NCBI RefSeq assembly: GCF_002161055.1
Contig: NZ_NFLT01000004.1
Location: 1 to 64,000, forward strand
Reading direction: 5' to 3'
DNA from: Tyzzerella sp. An114
Lineage (GTDB): Bacteria > Bacillota > Clostridia > Lachnospirales > Anaerotignaceae
DNA length: 64,000 nucleotides
In this document: positions 25,428-35,919 of the stretch, one piece after another
Layout of the letters: each line of letters opens with the position of its first letter
Position numbering within the stretch: position 1 is the first letter of the stretch
Program-made: the position numbers and the translations under genes
Notes under the pieces: generated by a model
What the model saw: the letters and a program-made list of their open reading frames with translations, nothing else
Told to the model about the DNA's origin: nothing
Databases searched by the model: none

Positions 25428-26216
25428 TCATTCAGCATCTATCATTTCTTTTGCCATATCAAAAAGTATATCTTTTCCCATATCATTATCAAAAGTTGTC
25501 AACATATACTGAACATTATCATCAACCCAATTCACATTTTCAACAACTTTATGCTCAACTTCATCTGTACCATAAGAAACAACAAGGTCACCGCTGTCAA
25601 CAAGAGCCTGTTCTTCTGCTGTAAGTTCATAAGTAGGTGGAACAAACATATAATTATTATAACTATAATTTATAACAGTTCCTTTATAATCTTCATTTTC
25701 ATCAATTGTTCCTTCTTCATATAAATTTTTTGTTGCAGTTAAACTTACATCACTATATTTTTCATTTTTATAGTTTACAGAAACATCAACCCAACTATAT
25801 CCTGTTTTATTTCCGTCTTCATCAATATTATTTGAGTATACAGGTACAGCATAATCAAATTTATAACCATTATCAAAACTTTCAATAATATCAAATCCAA
25901 AGCCTGCTTTTTCTTCTAACTTTGATACTTTTTCATAGTCTTTTATTTCGTCTTTAATATTAGTACGGGCTTCAGTTCCTGCAATAATTCCACTTGCTAT
26001 TGCTGTAACACTTCCAAGAATACATATTGCACCTACAACTACTGCAATCTTTTTAAAACTAAATTTCTTCATATTTTTTTCCTCCTCAAAAGAATTTATA
26101 CTATAATTCACTTTTCTTCTCATAACCTCAAAATCTTCATTGGACAATGAGATATTTTCAGCTCTTTCATTTAGAGTTTCTTTTATTTTTAATTCAATAT
26201 CGCCCCTTTTAATCAA
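25428..26216 (-). CDS. Membrane-anchored anti-sigma factor-like protein
   Basis: 262 aa. A cytoplasmic N terminus of about 55 residues, one membrane segment (about 57-80, KIAVVVGAICILGSVTAIAS) and an extracytoplasmic domain of 180 residues without recognised enzyme motifs. This layout and a 4-bp overlap with the preceding ECF sigma gene are typical of the cognate anti-sigma factor (DUF4179-like group). The start is TTG 26216, inside the sigma stop region, with AGGAGGTG 10 nt upstream in the sigma gene. The signal sensed is unknown. Anti-sigma function is inferred from context. Confidence 0.75.
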   Translation of the reverse strand: MIKRGDIELKIKETLNERAENISLSNEDFEVMRRKVNYSINSFEEEKNMKKFSFKKIAVVVGAICILGSVTAIASGIIAGTEARTNIKDEIKDYEKVSKLEEKAGFGFDIIESFDNGYKFDYAVPVYSNNIDEDGNKTGYSWVDVSVNYKNEKYSDVSLTATKNLYEEGTIDENEDYKGTVINYSYNNYMFVPPTYELTAEEQALVDSGDLVVSYGTDEVEHKVVENVNWVDDNVQYMLTTFDNDMGKDILFDMAKEMIDAE

Positions 26217-26776
26217 TTTGAAGGCACCTCCTTTTTACAAAACTGTTCTCTTTTAGACAATTCTTTTTTTATACTATTTCTACCGGCAAAAAGTCTTGAT
26301 TTTACAGTACCTTCAAAAGAACCTGTAATACTTGCAATTTCTTTAGTTCCCATATCATTGTAATAGTGAAGTATTATAACAGTTCTCTGTTTTATGGGAA
26401 GTGACATTATAATTTTATAAAGTTCCATATTTTCTTGAGACTTTATAATATCATCAATAAAACATCTATCATCTTTAATACTTTCATCAAAAATATTATC
26501 AACAGGTTGTTCTCTCTTAGATTTCTTACAATAGTCCCAAGCTGTTCTAGTGACTATCCTATAAAGCCACCTTTCAAAATATTCAGGTTCTCTTATTTTT
26601 TTACGATTAAGATAGCAGGCTGTAAATGCATCTTGTATAATATCTTCACTGTCTGCATATTTTCCAGAAATAAGATATGCTATGCGAAAAGCCTTTTTAT
26701 AATAAAGCTCCATTAAAATATCAAAGGCCTCTCTATCATCATTAATCATTCTTTTTACAATACTTTCAACATTCAC
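26213..26776 (-). CDS. ECF-family RNA polymerase sigma factor
   Basis: 187 aa. Sigma-70 region 2 (about 10-80: FDILMELYYKKAFRIAYLI, DSEDIIQDAFTACYL, FERWLYRIVTRTAWDY) and region 4 (about 125-180: SLPIKQRTVIILHYYNDMG, IASITGSFEGTVKSRL). No region 1 or 3, as in ECF factors. The start is GTG 26776 with AGGAGG 9 nt upstream. It is co-transcribed with the membrane protein that follows, probably its anti-sigma factor. A TGAACC hexamer at 26852-26857 may be an ECF -35 element for autoregulation. Confidence 0.9.
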   Translation of the reverse strand: MNVESIVKRMINDDREAFDILMELYYKKAFRIAYLISGKYADSEDIIQDAFTACYLNRKKIREPEYFERWLYRIVTRTAWDYCKKSKREQPVDNIFDESIKDDRCFIDDIIKSQENMELYKIIMSLPIKQRTVIILHYYNDMGTKEIASITGSFEGTVKSRLFAGRNSIKKELSKREQFCKKEVPSN

Positions 26777-26867
26777 ACAGCCATACCTCCTTTCTATTTA
26801 GAACGTTCTTTTATGATGCATCTATAATATAGAGTAAAAAACAAAATATATGGTTCATTTTTTGCAC

Positions 26868-26902
26868 AAAAAAAGACCGGAAAAAATTTCCGGTCTTTTT
26901 AA
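26868..26902 (-). terminator. Terminator of gyrA
   Basis: Stem AAAAGACCGGAAA (26871-26883) with its perfect complement (26887-26899) just after the gyrA stop. Confidence 0.88.
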
Positions 26903-26906
26903 TATA

Positions 26907-29387
26907 TTATTCTAAATTTTCAGAATTTTCAGAAAATTCCTCATCTTCAATTTCTTCTTCAGAAACTTTTGCTATACTTACAACATTAACACCTTCATTA
27001 AGGTTCATAAGTTTTACGCCCTGAGAAATTCTTCCAAATGTTGAAATATCTCTACCTCTAAGACGTATTATAACACCTTCAGAAGTAATAAGCATAATAT
27101 CTTCATTATCACCAAGTATGACAGTATCTGTCAAAAGTCCTGTTTTTTCTGTAAGCTGATGTATTTTAACACCTTTACCGCCTCTTATCTGAGGTTTAAA
27201 CTCTGAAGCATCTGTGCGTTTTCCATAACCATTTTCAGTTACATTTAAAACTTTCATGCCATCTTCTATAATCTGAGCAGAAACAACATAATCTCCTTCA
27301 TTGAGAGTTATTGCTTTAACACCAGTAGCACTTCTTCCCATAGGTCTTGCATCATTTTCATCAAAACGTATACCTATACCGTTTCTAGTGCCAACAAAAA
27401 TATCTTTAGTTCCGTCAGTTAAAAGAACAGATATAAGCTCGTCATCATCTCTAAGGTTTACAGCCACAAGACCGCCTTTTCTGATATTTGTAAAGCTCAT
27501 CATATCAGTTCTCTTTATAACACCCTGTTTTGTTATCATAACAAGATATTTATTTTCTTCAAACTCTTTAACAGGCATTACAGCTGTTATGTCCTCTCCA
27601 GCAGATATTTCAAGGAGATTTACAATAGCCATACCTCTTGCAGTTCTTCCTGCTTCCGGTATTTCATAGCCTTTTATCTTAAACACTTTGCCATGATTTG
27701 TAAAGAATAATATATAATCATGAGTTGAAGTTACAAAGAGATTTTTGACAAAGTCTTCCTCTCTTGTCTGCATACCCATAATACCTCTACCGCCTCTATT
27801 TTGGCTCTTATATGTGGCAAGAGGAGTTCTCTTAATATAATTAAGGTTTGTCATTGTGACAACGCTTGTTTCCTCCTCAATAAGGTCTTCAATATCAATT
27901 TCACCTGGATTATTTATAATTCTTGTTCTGCGTTCATCACTATATTTAGATTTAACAGCCATAATTTCATCTTTTATAACACCAAAAAGAAGTTTTTCAT
28001 CAGCAAGAATAGCTTTGAACTCTGTTATTTTTTCCATAAGCTCTCTATACTCATTGTCAATCTTTTCATGTTCAAGTCCCTGAAGTCGTCTAAGCTGCAT
28101 TTCAAGTATAGCCTGAGCCTGAACATCAGAAAGACCAAATCTCTCCATAAGTCTTTCTTTAGCATCATCATAGCTTGTTCTTATTATTTTTATAACTTCA
28201 TCAATATTACTTATAGCAATTTTTAATCCTTCAAGTATATGAGCTCTCTTTTCAGCTTTTTCAAGGTCAAATTTTATTCTTCTTGTAACAACTTCCTCCT
28301 GATGTTTTAAGTACTCATCAAGTATCTGTTTAAGGTTTAAAACCTCTGGTTTTCCATCAACAAGAGCAAGCATAATAACGCCAAAACTCTCTTGAAGCTG
28401 TGAGAATTTATAAAGCTGATTTAAAACAACATTTGCATTAGCATCTTTTTTAAGGTCTATTGTTATTTTAATATCATCACCAGCAGACTCATCAAGTATT
28501 CCGCTTATACCCTCAATACGTTTTTCATGAACAAGGTCAGCAATTTTTTCAACAAGTCTTGATTTATTAACCTGATATGGAATTTCTGTTACAACAATTC
28601 TTTCTCTGCCATTGTCAAGAGTTTCAATCTGAGCTTCTGAGCGAACTACAATTTTTCCACGACCAGTTCTATAAGCAGCTCTTATGCCACTTCTGCCTAA
28701 AATATTAGCACCAGTAGGGAAATCAGGACCTTGTATAAGCTCCATAAGTTCTTCAACGTCTGTATCTCTATTTTCATTTATTTTATTGTCAATAATACGA
28801 ACAACACCGTCTATAACTTCACCAAGATTATGCGGTGGTATATTTGTAGCCATACCTACGGCAATACCGGCAGAACCATTTACAAGTAAATTAGGTATTC
28901 TTGAAGGAAGAACAACAGGTTCTTTTTCATTCTCGTCATAGTTAGGCACAAAATCAACAGTGTTTTTATCTATATCAGCTAACATTTCAACGGCGATACG
29001 TGACATTCTTGCTTCTGTATAACGAGCAGCAGCAGCTCCGTCACCATCTATTGAACCAAAATTTCCATGACCGTCAACAAGCATATATCTCATAGAAAAG
29101 TTTTGTGCAAGACGAACCATAGCCTGATATATTGAACTATCACCATGAGGGTGATATTTACCCATAACTTCACCAACAATACGGGCAGATTTTTTATATG
29201 ATTTTGAAGGGTCAAGATTAAGCTCACTCATGGAGTATAAAATTCTTCTCTGAACAGGCTTAAGTCCGTCCCTTGCATCTGGAAGTGCTCTGGCAACTAT
29301 TACACTCATGGCATAGTCGATATAGCATTTTTTCATTTCCTCCCCTATATCGACAGCAACCATTTTGTCATACTGATTATGTTCCAT
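26907..29387 (-). CDS. gyrA: DNA gyrase subunit A
   Basis: 826 aa. The breakage-reunion subunit that, with GyrB, introduces negative supercoils. The winged-helix domain holds the quinolone region ([19 protein letters not shown]) and the active-site Tyr in [10 protein letters not shown]. The long coiled-coil and the C-terminal beta-pinwheel with the GyrA-box QNRGGRG confirm gyrase rather than topoisomerase IV. Position 83 (E. coli numbering) is Ser in GDSSIY, the quinolone-sensitive state. The C-terminal tail is acidic ([11 protein letters not shown]). The start ATG follows AAAGGACG. About 100 nt from gyrB. Confidence 0.97.
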   Translation of the reverse strand: MEHNQYDKMVAVDIGEEMKKCYIDYAMSVIVARALPDARDGLKPVQRRILYSMSELNLDPSKSYKKSARIVGEVMGKYHPHGDSSIYQAMVRLAQNFSMRYMLVDGHGNFGSIDGDGAAAARYTEARMSRIAVEMLADIDKNTVDFVPNYDENEKEPVVLPSRIPNLLVNGSAGIAVGMATNIPPHNLGEVIDGVVRIIDNKINENRDTDVEELMELIQGPDFPTGANILGRSGIRAAYRTGRGKIVVRSEAQIETLDNGRERIVVTEIPYQVNKSRLVEKIADLVHEKRIEGISGILDESAGDDIKITIDLKKDANANVVLNQLYKFSQLQESFGVIMLALVDGKPEVLNLKQILDEYLKHQEEVVTRRIKFDLEKAEKRAHILEGLKIAISNIDEVIKIIRTSYDDAKERLMERFGLSDVQAQAILEMQLRRLQGLEHEKIDNEYRELMEKITEFKAILADEKLLFGVIKDEIMAVKSKYSDERRTRIINNPGEIDIEDLIEEETSVVTMTNLNYIKRTPLATYKSQNRGGRGIMGMQTREEDFVKNLFVTSTHDYILFFTNHGKVFKIKGYEIPEAGRTARGMAIVNLLEISAGEDITAVMPVKEFEENKYLVMITKQGVIKRTDMMSFTNIRKGGLVAVNLRDDDELISVLLTDGTKDIFVGTRNGIGIRFDENDARPMGRSATGVKAITLNEGDYVVSAQIIEDGMKVLNVTENGYGKRTDASEFKPQIRGGKGVKIHQLTEKTGLLTDTVILGDNEDIMLITSEGVIIRLRGRDISTFGRISQGVKLMNLNEGVNVVSIAKVSEEEIEDEEFSENSENLE

Positions 29388-29486
29388 TTACTTTTACGTC
29401 CTTTCTTTAACAAGAGCTCTAAAATATTTATTTAAGAGCTCATTTTCAAAACGGCAGGACAAAACTTCCCGCTTTATTAATTTATA

Positions 29487-31391
29487 TTAAATATCAAGAT
29501 TGCTTACATACTGAGCATTTTCAGTTATAAAGTCACGTCTAGGCTCTACTTTGTCACCCATAAGCATACTGAAAATTTCATCAGCTGTTATAGCATCATT
29601 AAGGTCTACTTTTTTAAGTATTCTATGTTTAACGTCCATAGTTGTATCTCTAAGCTGGTCAAAGTCCATTTCTCCAAGACCTTTATATCTTTGAACATCT
29701 TTTATTCCTGTTCTACCAATTTCATCATAGAGTTTTTCAAGCTCTGCATCATCATAGACATAATAATGTTTTTTATTTTTCTCAACTCTGTAAAGTGGAG
29801 GCTGTGCAATATAAACTTTGCCCTCCTCAATAAGAGGCTGCATATATCTATAAAAGAAAGTAAGAAGAAGTGTTCTTATATGAGCACCGTCAACATCGGC
29901 ATCAGTCATAATAACAATTTTATGATATCTGAGTTTTTCGAGGTCAAAATCTTCAGAAATACCTGTTCCGAAAGCTGTTATCATAGCTTTTATTTCTTCA
30001 CTGGCAAGAATTCTATCAAGACGAGCTTTCTCAACATTCAAAATTTTACCTCTTAAAGGCAATACAGCCTGTGTTTTAGGGTCTCTCGCCTTTTTGGCCG
30101 AACCACCGGCAGAATCACCCTCTACAATGTAAATTTCACAGTTTTTAGGGTCTCTGTCAGAACAGTCTGTGAGTTTACCTGGAAGTCTTGTACTTTCAAG
30201 ACCTGTTTTTCTTCTTACAAGTTCTCTAGCTTTTTTTGCTGCATCTCTTGCTCTTGAAGCAACAAGAGCCTTTTCAATTATTATCTTTCCTGTTTGAGGG
30301 TTCTGTTCAAGGAAGAAGGCAAGCTCCTCTGAAAGTATACCTTCAACAATACCTTTAACTTCACTGTTACCAAGTTTAGTTTTTGTCTGACCTTCAAACT
30401 GTGGTTCAGGTACTTTTACACTTATAACAGCTGTTATACCCTCTCTCACATCATCACCAGAAAGATTTTTATCATTATCCTTTATAAGATTAAATTTCTT
30501 TCCATAATCGTTTACAGTCTTTGTAAGACCTGATTTAAAGCCTACAAGATGAGTTCCACCATCAGTTGTATTTATATTATTTACGAAGGAATGTATATTT
30601 TCCATATATCCATCATTATGTTGGAAAGCAATTTCAACAGTAACACCATCTTTTGCTCCCTCAGCATAGAATATATTTTCATAAAGAGGTGAACGATTTT
30701 TATTTATAAATGACACAAACTCTTTTATACCGCCTTCATAGTGGAATGAACGTTTCTGTTCAATTCCTTCTCTCTCATCTATAAGATTTATTTTAAGACC
30801 TTTTGTTAAAAAAGCAGTCTCTCTAAGTCTCTGTTTTAAAATATCAAACTGGAAAATAAGGTCATCAAAAATTTCAGCATCAGGTTTAAATGTTACTGTT
30901 GTACCATGATTTTCACTTTCACCAGTAACAGTAAGTTTTGTCAATACATTACCTCTGCTGTATTTCTGTTCATAAACTTTTCCGTCTGTCTCAACTTTAA
31001 CATCAAGCCATTCAGAAAGAGCATTTACAACAGAAGCACCAACACCATGAAGACCTCCTGAAACCTTATATCCTCCACCACCGAATTTTCCTCCGGCATG
31101 AAGTATTGTAAATACAACCTCAACGGCAGGTATACCTTTTTGAGCCTGTATACCAACAGGTATTCCTCTACCATTATCTTTTACTGTTATTGTATTATCT
31201 TTGTGTATAAAAACATAAATTTCTGTACAAAATCCTGCAAGGGCCTCATCAACGGCATTATCAACAATCTCATACACAAGATGGTGAAGACCTCTTGTAC
31301 TTGTTGAACCTATATACATACCGGGACGTTTTCTGACAGCCTCAAGCCCCTCAAGGACTTGTATTTGACTTTCATTATACTCTGCTGACAT
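29487..31391 (-). CDS. gyrB: DNA gyrase subunit B
   Basis: 634 aa. The GHKL ATPase ([38 protein letters not shown]), transducer ([11 protein letters not shown]) and TOPRIM metal site (EGDSAGGSA and DADVDGAH) are all intact, ending in the conserved [12 protein letters not shown]. It binds ATP to drive supercoiling with GyrA. Same strand and order as in other Bacillota (recF-gyrB-gyrA), but 360 nt separate it from recF. A palindrome at 31446-31461 lies about 55 bp upstream of its start. Confidence 0.97.
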   Translation of the reverse strand: MSAEYNESQIQVLEGLEAVRKRPGMYIGSTSTRGLHHLVYEIVDNAVDEALAGFCTEIYVFIHKDNTITVKDNGRGIPVGIQAQKGIPAVEVVFTILHAGGKFGGGGYKVSGGLHGVGASVVNALSEWLDVKVETDGKVYEQKYSRGNVLTKLTVTGESENHGTTVTFKPDAEIFDDLIFQFDILKQRLRETAFLTKGLKINLIDEREGIEQKRSFHYEGGIKEFVSFINKNRSPLYENIFYAEGAKDGVTVEIAFQHNDGYMENIHSFVNNINTTDGGTHLVGFKSGLTKTVNDYGKKFNLIKDNDKNLSGDDVREGITAVISVKVPEPQFEGQTKTKLGNSEVKGIVEGILSEELAFFLEQNPQTGKIIIEKALVASRARDAAKKARELVRRKTGLESTRLPGKLTDCSDRDPKNCEIYIVEGDSAGGSAKKARDPKTQAVLPLRGKILNVEKARLDRILASEEIKAMITAFGTGISEDFDLEKLRYHKIVIMTDADVDGAHIRTLLLTFFYRYMQPLIEEGKVYIAQPPLYRVEKNKKHYYVYDDAELEKLYDEIGRTGIKDVQRYKGLGEMDFDQLRDTTMDVKHRILKKVDLNDAITADEIFSMLMGDKVEPRRDFITENAQYVSNLDI

Positions 31392-31751
31392 AAATATTAT
31401 CTCTCCTCAATTCCACAGGGCAAAAAAGCCCTACAAAAAAAATAATTCACGATATCGTGAAACACAAAAAACAATAATTTTAAACATACATTAATTATTG
31501 TAATTTATTATACCATTTTTTAATGTTTTTAACAAGAAAATAGGCTAAAAAATAGCTTAAAAAAGCCCGTTTCAGACTATTTTTTAATACTTATTTATAA
31601 TAAAAATAATTGCCTTAAAAAATATATTCTAAACGTCAAAAAGGGTGTACTTTTATTACTTTTTTTATTTAATTTTTACAAATATAAAACTCATTAAACA
31701 AATAGTTTATAAGCAATTTTAAAATACAAAAAAACTTGTGTTCTCAATAAT
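31392..31751. other. recF-gyrB intergenic region, 360 bp
   Basis: Holds the recF terminator at one end, a 16-bp perfect palindrome (31446-31461) near gyrB, and otherwise AT-rich sequence that must contain the gyrB promoter. No gene is seen. Confidence 0.5.
31446..31461. promoter_or_regulatory. Perfect palindrome upstream of gyrB
   Basis: TTCAC-GATATC-GTGAA. It shares the TTCAC/GTGAA halves of parS but with a 6-bp insertion. Possible operator for the gyrase operon; the binding protein is unknown. Confidence 0.45.
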
Positions 31752-31769
31752 TCAAACACAAGTTTTTTT
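31728..31769 (-). terminator. Terminator of recF
   Basis: Inverted repeat AACTTGTGTT/AACACAAGTT with A- and T-runs, overlapping the recF stop codon. Confidence 0.8.
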
Positions 31770-32843
31770 GATTACTTTTCCATTTTCAACATAAAAAATT
31801 GAAGCATTTTTAATATATTTTTTTACAACATCCTCAACACCAGTACATGTAAGTATTATTTGAGTATCTTTTATACTTTCAAGTAAAAACTTTTGTCTAC
31901 TTTCGTCAAGTTCGGAAAAAACATCATCAAGCAATACAACAGGTTTTTCACCTGTCTCATTTTCTATAATATCAATTTCAGCAAGTCTTGTACTTAAAGA
32001 TACAGTTCTTTGTTGACCTTGAGAACCAAAAAGTTTTACATCACAATCATTTACAGTAAAAATAATATCATCTTTATGAGGCCCTTGTGATGTTGTGCCA
32101 TACATAATATCTCTTTCAATACTTGATAACAATTTTGAATGAAAGTTATCTTCTTTACAATCTGGCTTATACTCTATTTTAAGAATTTCGCCCTCTCCTG
32201 TAATTTTTTTATGTTTAATGGCTGATATATCATTTAATTTAGAAATAAAGTTTCTACGGGCTGATATAAGCCTTTTTCCGTATTCCTCAAGCTGATTATC
32301 CCAAACAAATATAGTTTCTTTCAAAGAAGGGTTTTTTTGAATATTTTTTAGTAAACTATTTCTCTGTTTAAGAACTTTGTAATACTGTTGAAGGTCATAG
32401 CAATATACATTACTCATTTGACAAAGCTCCATATCCATAAATCTTCTTCTTTCAGAAGGTCCATCTTTAACAAGACCTAAATCTTCCGGAGAGAATATAA
32501 CAGTTAAAAGTGTACCAAAAAGTTCACTAGACTTTTTTATAGGAATACCATTTACAGCAATACCTTTTCTCTCATCTTTTTTGATATGCAAATCTATTCT
32601 ATCTTTTCTACTACCTTTAACACAAAAAATACGAACATGACATTCTGAACCATTAAAATTTACAAGGCGACTATCAATTCTAGTTCTATGAGAACGACCT
32701 GTTCCACAGACATAAACAGTTTCAAGTATATTTGTTTTTCCTTGGGCATTATTTCCATAAAATATATTTATACCCTTATTCAATTTTAAATCTATTCCAT
32801 AAAGGTTTCTAAAACCCTCAGCAGAAATACTTTCAATATACAA
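31752..32843 (-). CDS. recF: DNA replication and repair protein RecF
   Basis: 363 aa. An SMC-like ATPase that loads RecA at gaps. Walker A GNNAQGKTNILE, signature GSQGQQRTVSLSTRL and Walker B VVLLDDVFSELDESR are present. The start is TTG 32843, with GGAGGTG 6 nt upstream; no ATG fits. It is in the usual dnaN-yaaA-recF order but a hairpin at 32873-32905 and 137 nt separate it from the S4 gene, so it may have its own promoter. Confidence 0.95.
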   Translation of the reverse strand: MYIESISAEGFRNLYGIDLKLNKGINIFYGNNAQGKTNILETVYVCGTGRSHRTRIDSRLVNFNGSECHVRIFCVKGSRKDRIDLHIKKDERKGIAVNGIPIKKSSELFGTLLTVIFSPEDLGLVKDGPSERRRFMDMELCQMSNVYCYDLQQYYKVLKQRNSLLKNIQKNPSLKETIFVWDNQLEEYGKRLISARRNFISKLNDISAIKHKKITGEGEILKIEYKPDCKEDNFHSKLLSSIERDIMYGTTSQGPHKDDIIFTVNDCDVKLFGSQGQQRTVSLSTRLAEIDIIENETGEKPVVLLDDVFSELDESRQKFLLESIKDTQIILTCTGVEDVVKKYIKNASIFYVENGKVIKKTCV

Positions 32844-32872
32844 ATTTACACCTCCTTTTTATGTCCTCCATA

Positions 32873-32905
32873 GAAAAACACAGGCTGTAAATATTTACAG
32901 CCTGT
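32873..32905 (-). terminator. Terminator after dnaN-S4 unit
   Basis: Perfect 26-bp palindrome ACAGGCTGTAAAT/ATTTACAGCCTGT (32880-32905) followed on the minus strand by GTTTTTC. Confidence 0.8.
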
Positions 32906-32981
32906 TGTTTAATAACACTAAACTCAATCTTTGTATAAATATACATTTTATTAATAATAGTGTTTATAAAGCTTGAAATAA

Positions 32982-33203
32982 TCACATTTCTGGAGCTTTT
33001 ATTTGTATTTTACCAATACCATCAACTTCAACAATATCATTATTTCTAATTTTTTTACCTCGTTCTGTTGCAACAACACCATTAACTTTAACCATACCCT
33101 CAGAAATATAATATTTTGCATCAGAACCAGCATCAATCATGCCAGCAAGCTTTAAAACCTGCTGAAGTTTTATAAAATCTGTTTTAATTTCAATAATTTC
33201 CAT
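32982..33203 (-). CDS. yaaA: S4-domain RNA-binding protein (YaaA type)
   Basis: 73 aa, a single S4 domain: FIKLQQVLKLAGMIDAGSDAK, then ISEGMVKVNGVVATERGKKI and NDIVEVDG. The small protein between dnaN and recF is conserved in Bacillota; in Bacillus it has been linked to ribosome assembly. The start ATG follows TTAGGAGAA. It is 17 nt from dnaN. Confidence 0.93.
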   Translation of the reverse strand: MEIIEIKTDFIKLQQVLKLAGMIDAGSDAKYYISEGMVKVNGVVATERGKKIRNNDIVEVDGIGKIQIKAPEM

Positions 33204-33220
33204 AAAAATTCTCCTAACTA

Positions 33221-34324
33221 TTACATTCTTAAAGGAAGTATAAGATATTTATACTCATCACCATCAAGAGGTTTTATAATACAAGGGCTTAAAGAAGCAG
33301 TAAATTGTATAGCAACTTTATCTTCTTCAATAACCTTTAATGCTTCAATAAGATATCTAGGATTAAAAGCAATTTTTAATCCATCACCATCACAGTCAAT
33401 TTCAATTTCCTCATGGGCAGTTCCCAATTCAGCATTTGAATTTATAATAATTCTGTTTCCGCCAATTTCCAATTTAACAGGAATTTTTTTGCTATCTCTG
33501 GAAATAAGACAAGCTCTCTCAAGACTTGAAATAAGCTCACTTCTACTTACAATTATCTTTGTTTTAAAATCTTCAGTAAAACTCTGTCTGTATTTTATAT
33601 ATTCTCCTTCAATAAGTCTTGAAACAACTATACTTTTTCCAAGGTCAAAAAGTATATGTTTATCTGTAACATATAAAGAAACTTTGTCTTCACCTTCATT
33701 AGAAAGTATTTTACTTATTTCATTAAGGGTTTTACCAGGAACAATAACTTCAATATTATCATTTCCACTTATAAGATTTGATTTTTTATAAGAAATTCTG
33801 TAACCATCAACAGATACCATGTTTATACTGTTATTAGATAACTCTATAAGTTCACCAGTAAGTACAGGTTTTGATTCATCTTGAGCTATAGAGAATATAG
33901 TTTGTCTTATCATATTTCTCAAATCATTTTGAAAAAGAACATATTCATTATTTTTTTCAACAATAGGAAGCATAGGAAAATCTTCGCCATCTTGACCAGC
34001 AATCTTAAATTGAGAAAAACCAGAAGATATAAGCGTCATATTTTTTTCATCAGTTTCAATAGAAACACTTTCTCCATTAATACGTCTTATAATTTCTGAA
34101 AATATTTTTGCTTCTATGGCAATAATTCCTGTTTCTTCAACATCAGCATCAATAAACGCAGTTTCTATTCCAAGTTCTAAGTTATTTGCTGTTAATTTAA
34201 AACCTTCTTTTGAAACTGTTAACAAAATACATTCAAGTATAGGAAGAGTTGTTCTTCCAGATACAGCTTTTGAAACGATATTTATACCATTAAGTAGATT
34301 TTCTCTTTGACATGTGAATTTCAT
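33221..34324 (-). CDS. dnaN: DNA polymerase III beta subunit (sliding clamp)
   Basis: 367 aa. Three repeated clamp domains; the N terminus MKFTCQRENLLNGINIVSKAV, GRTTLPILECILL, and the C terminus ending LPLRM are typical. It forms the ring that tethers the replicative polymerase. The start ATG lies after AGGAGTTG. Its leader holds the origin unwinding element, so dnaA-dnaN reads through the origin. Confidence 0.97.
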   Translation of the reverse strand: MKFTCQRENLLNGINIVSKAVSGRTTLPILECILLTVSKEGFKLTANNLELGIETAFIDADVEETGIIAIEAKIFSEIIRRINGESVSIETDEKNMTLISSGFSQFKIAGQDGEDFPMLPIVEKNNEYVLFQNDLRNMIRQTIFSIAQDESKPVLTGELIELSNNSINMVSVDGYRISYKKSNLISGNDNIEVIVPGKTLNEISKILSNEGEDKVSLYVTDKHILFDLGKSIVVSRLIEGEYIKYRQSFTEDFKTKIIVSRSELISSLERACLISRDSKKIPVKLEIGGNRIIINSNAELGTAHEEIEIDCDGDGLKIAFNPRYLIEALKVIEEDKVAIQFTASLSPCIIKPLDGDEYKYLILPLRM

Positions 34325-34578
34325 TATTGTTTACAACTCCTTTTGGTACTATTATATATATAAATATAAATTTTTTTAGTAGTGGTAGTAGTAGGGGCAT
34401 GTTAAAATGTGGATAACTATCGAAACCCCTTTAAAACAGTAAAAAAATGGCTATGGATAAATCTGTGCATATTTAATTATAAAACAAAAAGTTATCCACA
34501 AATTCAACATATTCACAGATTTTAAAAAGTTATTAACATTTTTTCAACATATTTTTCAACAACTTATCAACAGCCTAT
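34325..34578. other. oriC: Origin of replication, dnaA-dnaN part with unwinding element
   Basis: An AT-only stretch (about 34350-34377) followed by a TAG-trinucleotide array (34377-34394), a GGGGC cluster and a perfect DnaA box TGTGGATAA (34408-34416). Further boxes: TATGGATAA near 34452, TTATCCACA (34492-34500) and TTATCAACA (34564-34572). This is the Bacillus-type unwinding arrangement. Confidence 0.88.
34377..34394 (+). promoter_or_regulatory. DnaA-trio array at the unwinding site
   Basis: Six consecutive trinucleotides TAG TAG TGG TAG TAG TAG, then GGGGC and, 9 bp later, a DnaA box. DnaA filaments are known to engage such trios to open the duplex. One trio (TGG) deviates. Confidence 0.8.
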
Positions 34579-35919
34579 TTATTGACCTTTTATTCTCTTT
34601 TCAAGCTCAAGAATTGTTTTCTGAAGAGAAGGATCTTTTTCAAGTTCTTTTTCTATTTTTGTACAAGCATGAATTACTGTAGAGTGGTCTCGACCACCAA
34701 AACGCTCACCAATTTTAGGTAAAGAAATATCAAGAATTTTTCTTGAAAGATACATAGCAATTTGTCGTGGATATGCTATGTTTTTAGGCTTTTTGCTTCC
34801 TGTAATATCTTCAGTACGTATATTATAGTAATTTGCAACAACTTCCTGAATAAGTTCAGGAGTTATCTGTGTAGTAGTTTTATCACTAAAAATATCTTTA
34901 AGAGCATTTTCTGCAAGTTCTATTGTAATTTGTTGATTTGTAAGAGAGGCATAAGCAACAATTCTTGTCAAAGCCCCTTCAAGTTCACGAATATTTGAAA
35001 CAATGCATTTTGCAATAAAAGCCATAACTTCATTAGGAACAGTCAAACCATCAGTATCAGCTTTTTTTTGTAAAATAGCAATTCTTGTTTCATAATCAGG
35101 TGGTTGAATATCAGCTATAAGTCCCCATTCAAAACGACTTCTAAGTCTATCCTCAAGAGTTTTTATTTCTTTTGGAGGACGGTCTGAAGAAATTATAATC
35201 TGTTTGTTTGACTCATGGAGAGTGTTAAATGTGTGGAAAAACTCCTCCTGAGTGCTTTCTTTTTGTGATATAAATTGTATATCATCTATAAGAAGAACAT
35301 CAATATTTCTGTATTTATTTCTAAATTCTTCATTTTTATTGTTCTTGATAGAATTTATAAGCTCATTTGTAAAAGTTTCACTTGAAGCATAAAGCACTTT
35401 TTTATCTGGATTATGTTCAAGTATGTAGTGGGCTATGGAATGCATAAGATGTGTTTTTCCAAGACCAACACCACCATAAAGGAAAAGAGGATTGTAAGCT
35501 CCAGCAGGTGATTCAGCTACAGCAAGTGAAGCTGCATGAGCCATACGATTACTGTTACCTACAACAAAAGAGCTAAAAACATATCTAGGATTAAGATTTC
35601 CTACACTTTCAACTGTATTTACTGATTTTTTGTGACTGGACTTAGTTGGATTATTTTTTTCTTTAAGTTCGTCTTCTGTGAAAATAATTACATTATATTC
35701 TTTTGAAGTTATCTTTTTAATAGAATTTTTTATAAGTGACATATATCTTTTTTCAATCATTTCCTTATAAAAAGAGTCTCCAATCTTGAGAATAAAGTTA
35801 TTTCCCTCTATTTCAAGAGGAACCAAAGGCATTATCCAGGTTTCAAAACTTACAAGAGAAGAACTTTCCTCCTCAATAATTTTTAAAGCCTCATTCCAGT
35901 ATTCTGTGACCTGGTTCAT
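34579..35919 (-). CDS. dnaA: Chromosomal replication initiator protein DnaA
   Basis: 446 aa. Domain I (1-80), a short linker, an AAA+ domain with Walker [13 protein letters not shown] and Walker [10 protein letters not shown], and the DNA-binding domain IV with the signature [19 protein letters not shown]. It binds the DnaA boxes on both sides of its gene and opens the DNA at the trio array. The start ATG follows AAGGAGGAA. Boxes in its own promoter region suggest autoregulation. Confidence 0.98.
   Translation of the reverse strand: MNQVTEYWNEALKIIEEESSSLVSFETWIMPLVPLEIEGNNFILKIGDSFYKEMIEKRYMSLIKNSIKKITSKEYNVIIFTEDELKEKNNPTKSSHKKSVNTVESVGNLNPRYVFSSFVVGNSNRMAHAASLAVAESPAGAYNPLFLYGGVGLGKTHLMHSIAHYILEHNPDKKVLYASSETFTNELINSIKNNKNEEFRNKYRNIDVLLIDDIQFISQKESTQEEFFHTFNTLHESNKQIIISSDRPPKEIKTLEDRLRSRFEWGLIADIQPPDYETRIAILQKKADTDGLTVPNEVMAFIAKCIVSNIRELEGALTRIVAYASLTNQQITIELAENALKDIFSDKTTTQITPELIQEVVANYYNIRTEDITGSKKPKNIAYPRQIAMYLSRKILDISLPKIGERFGGRDHSTVIHACTKIEKELEKDPSLQKTILELEKRIKGQ

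Noticed and set aside
26831-26857. Firm ECF promoter call upstream of the sigma gene
   Set aside because: Only the -35-like TGAACC is convincing; the -10 element is weak, so it is kept as part of a finding and not listed as a feature.
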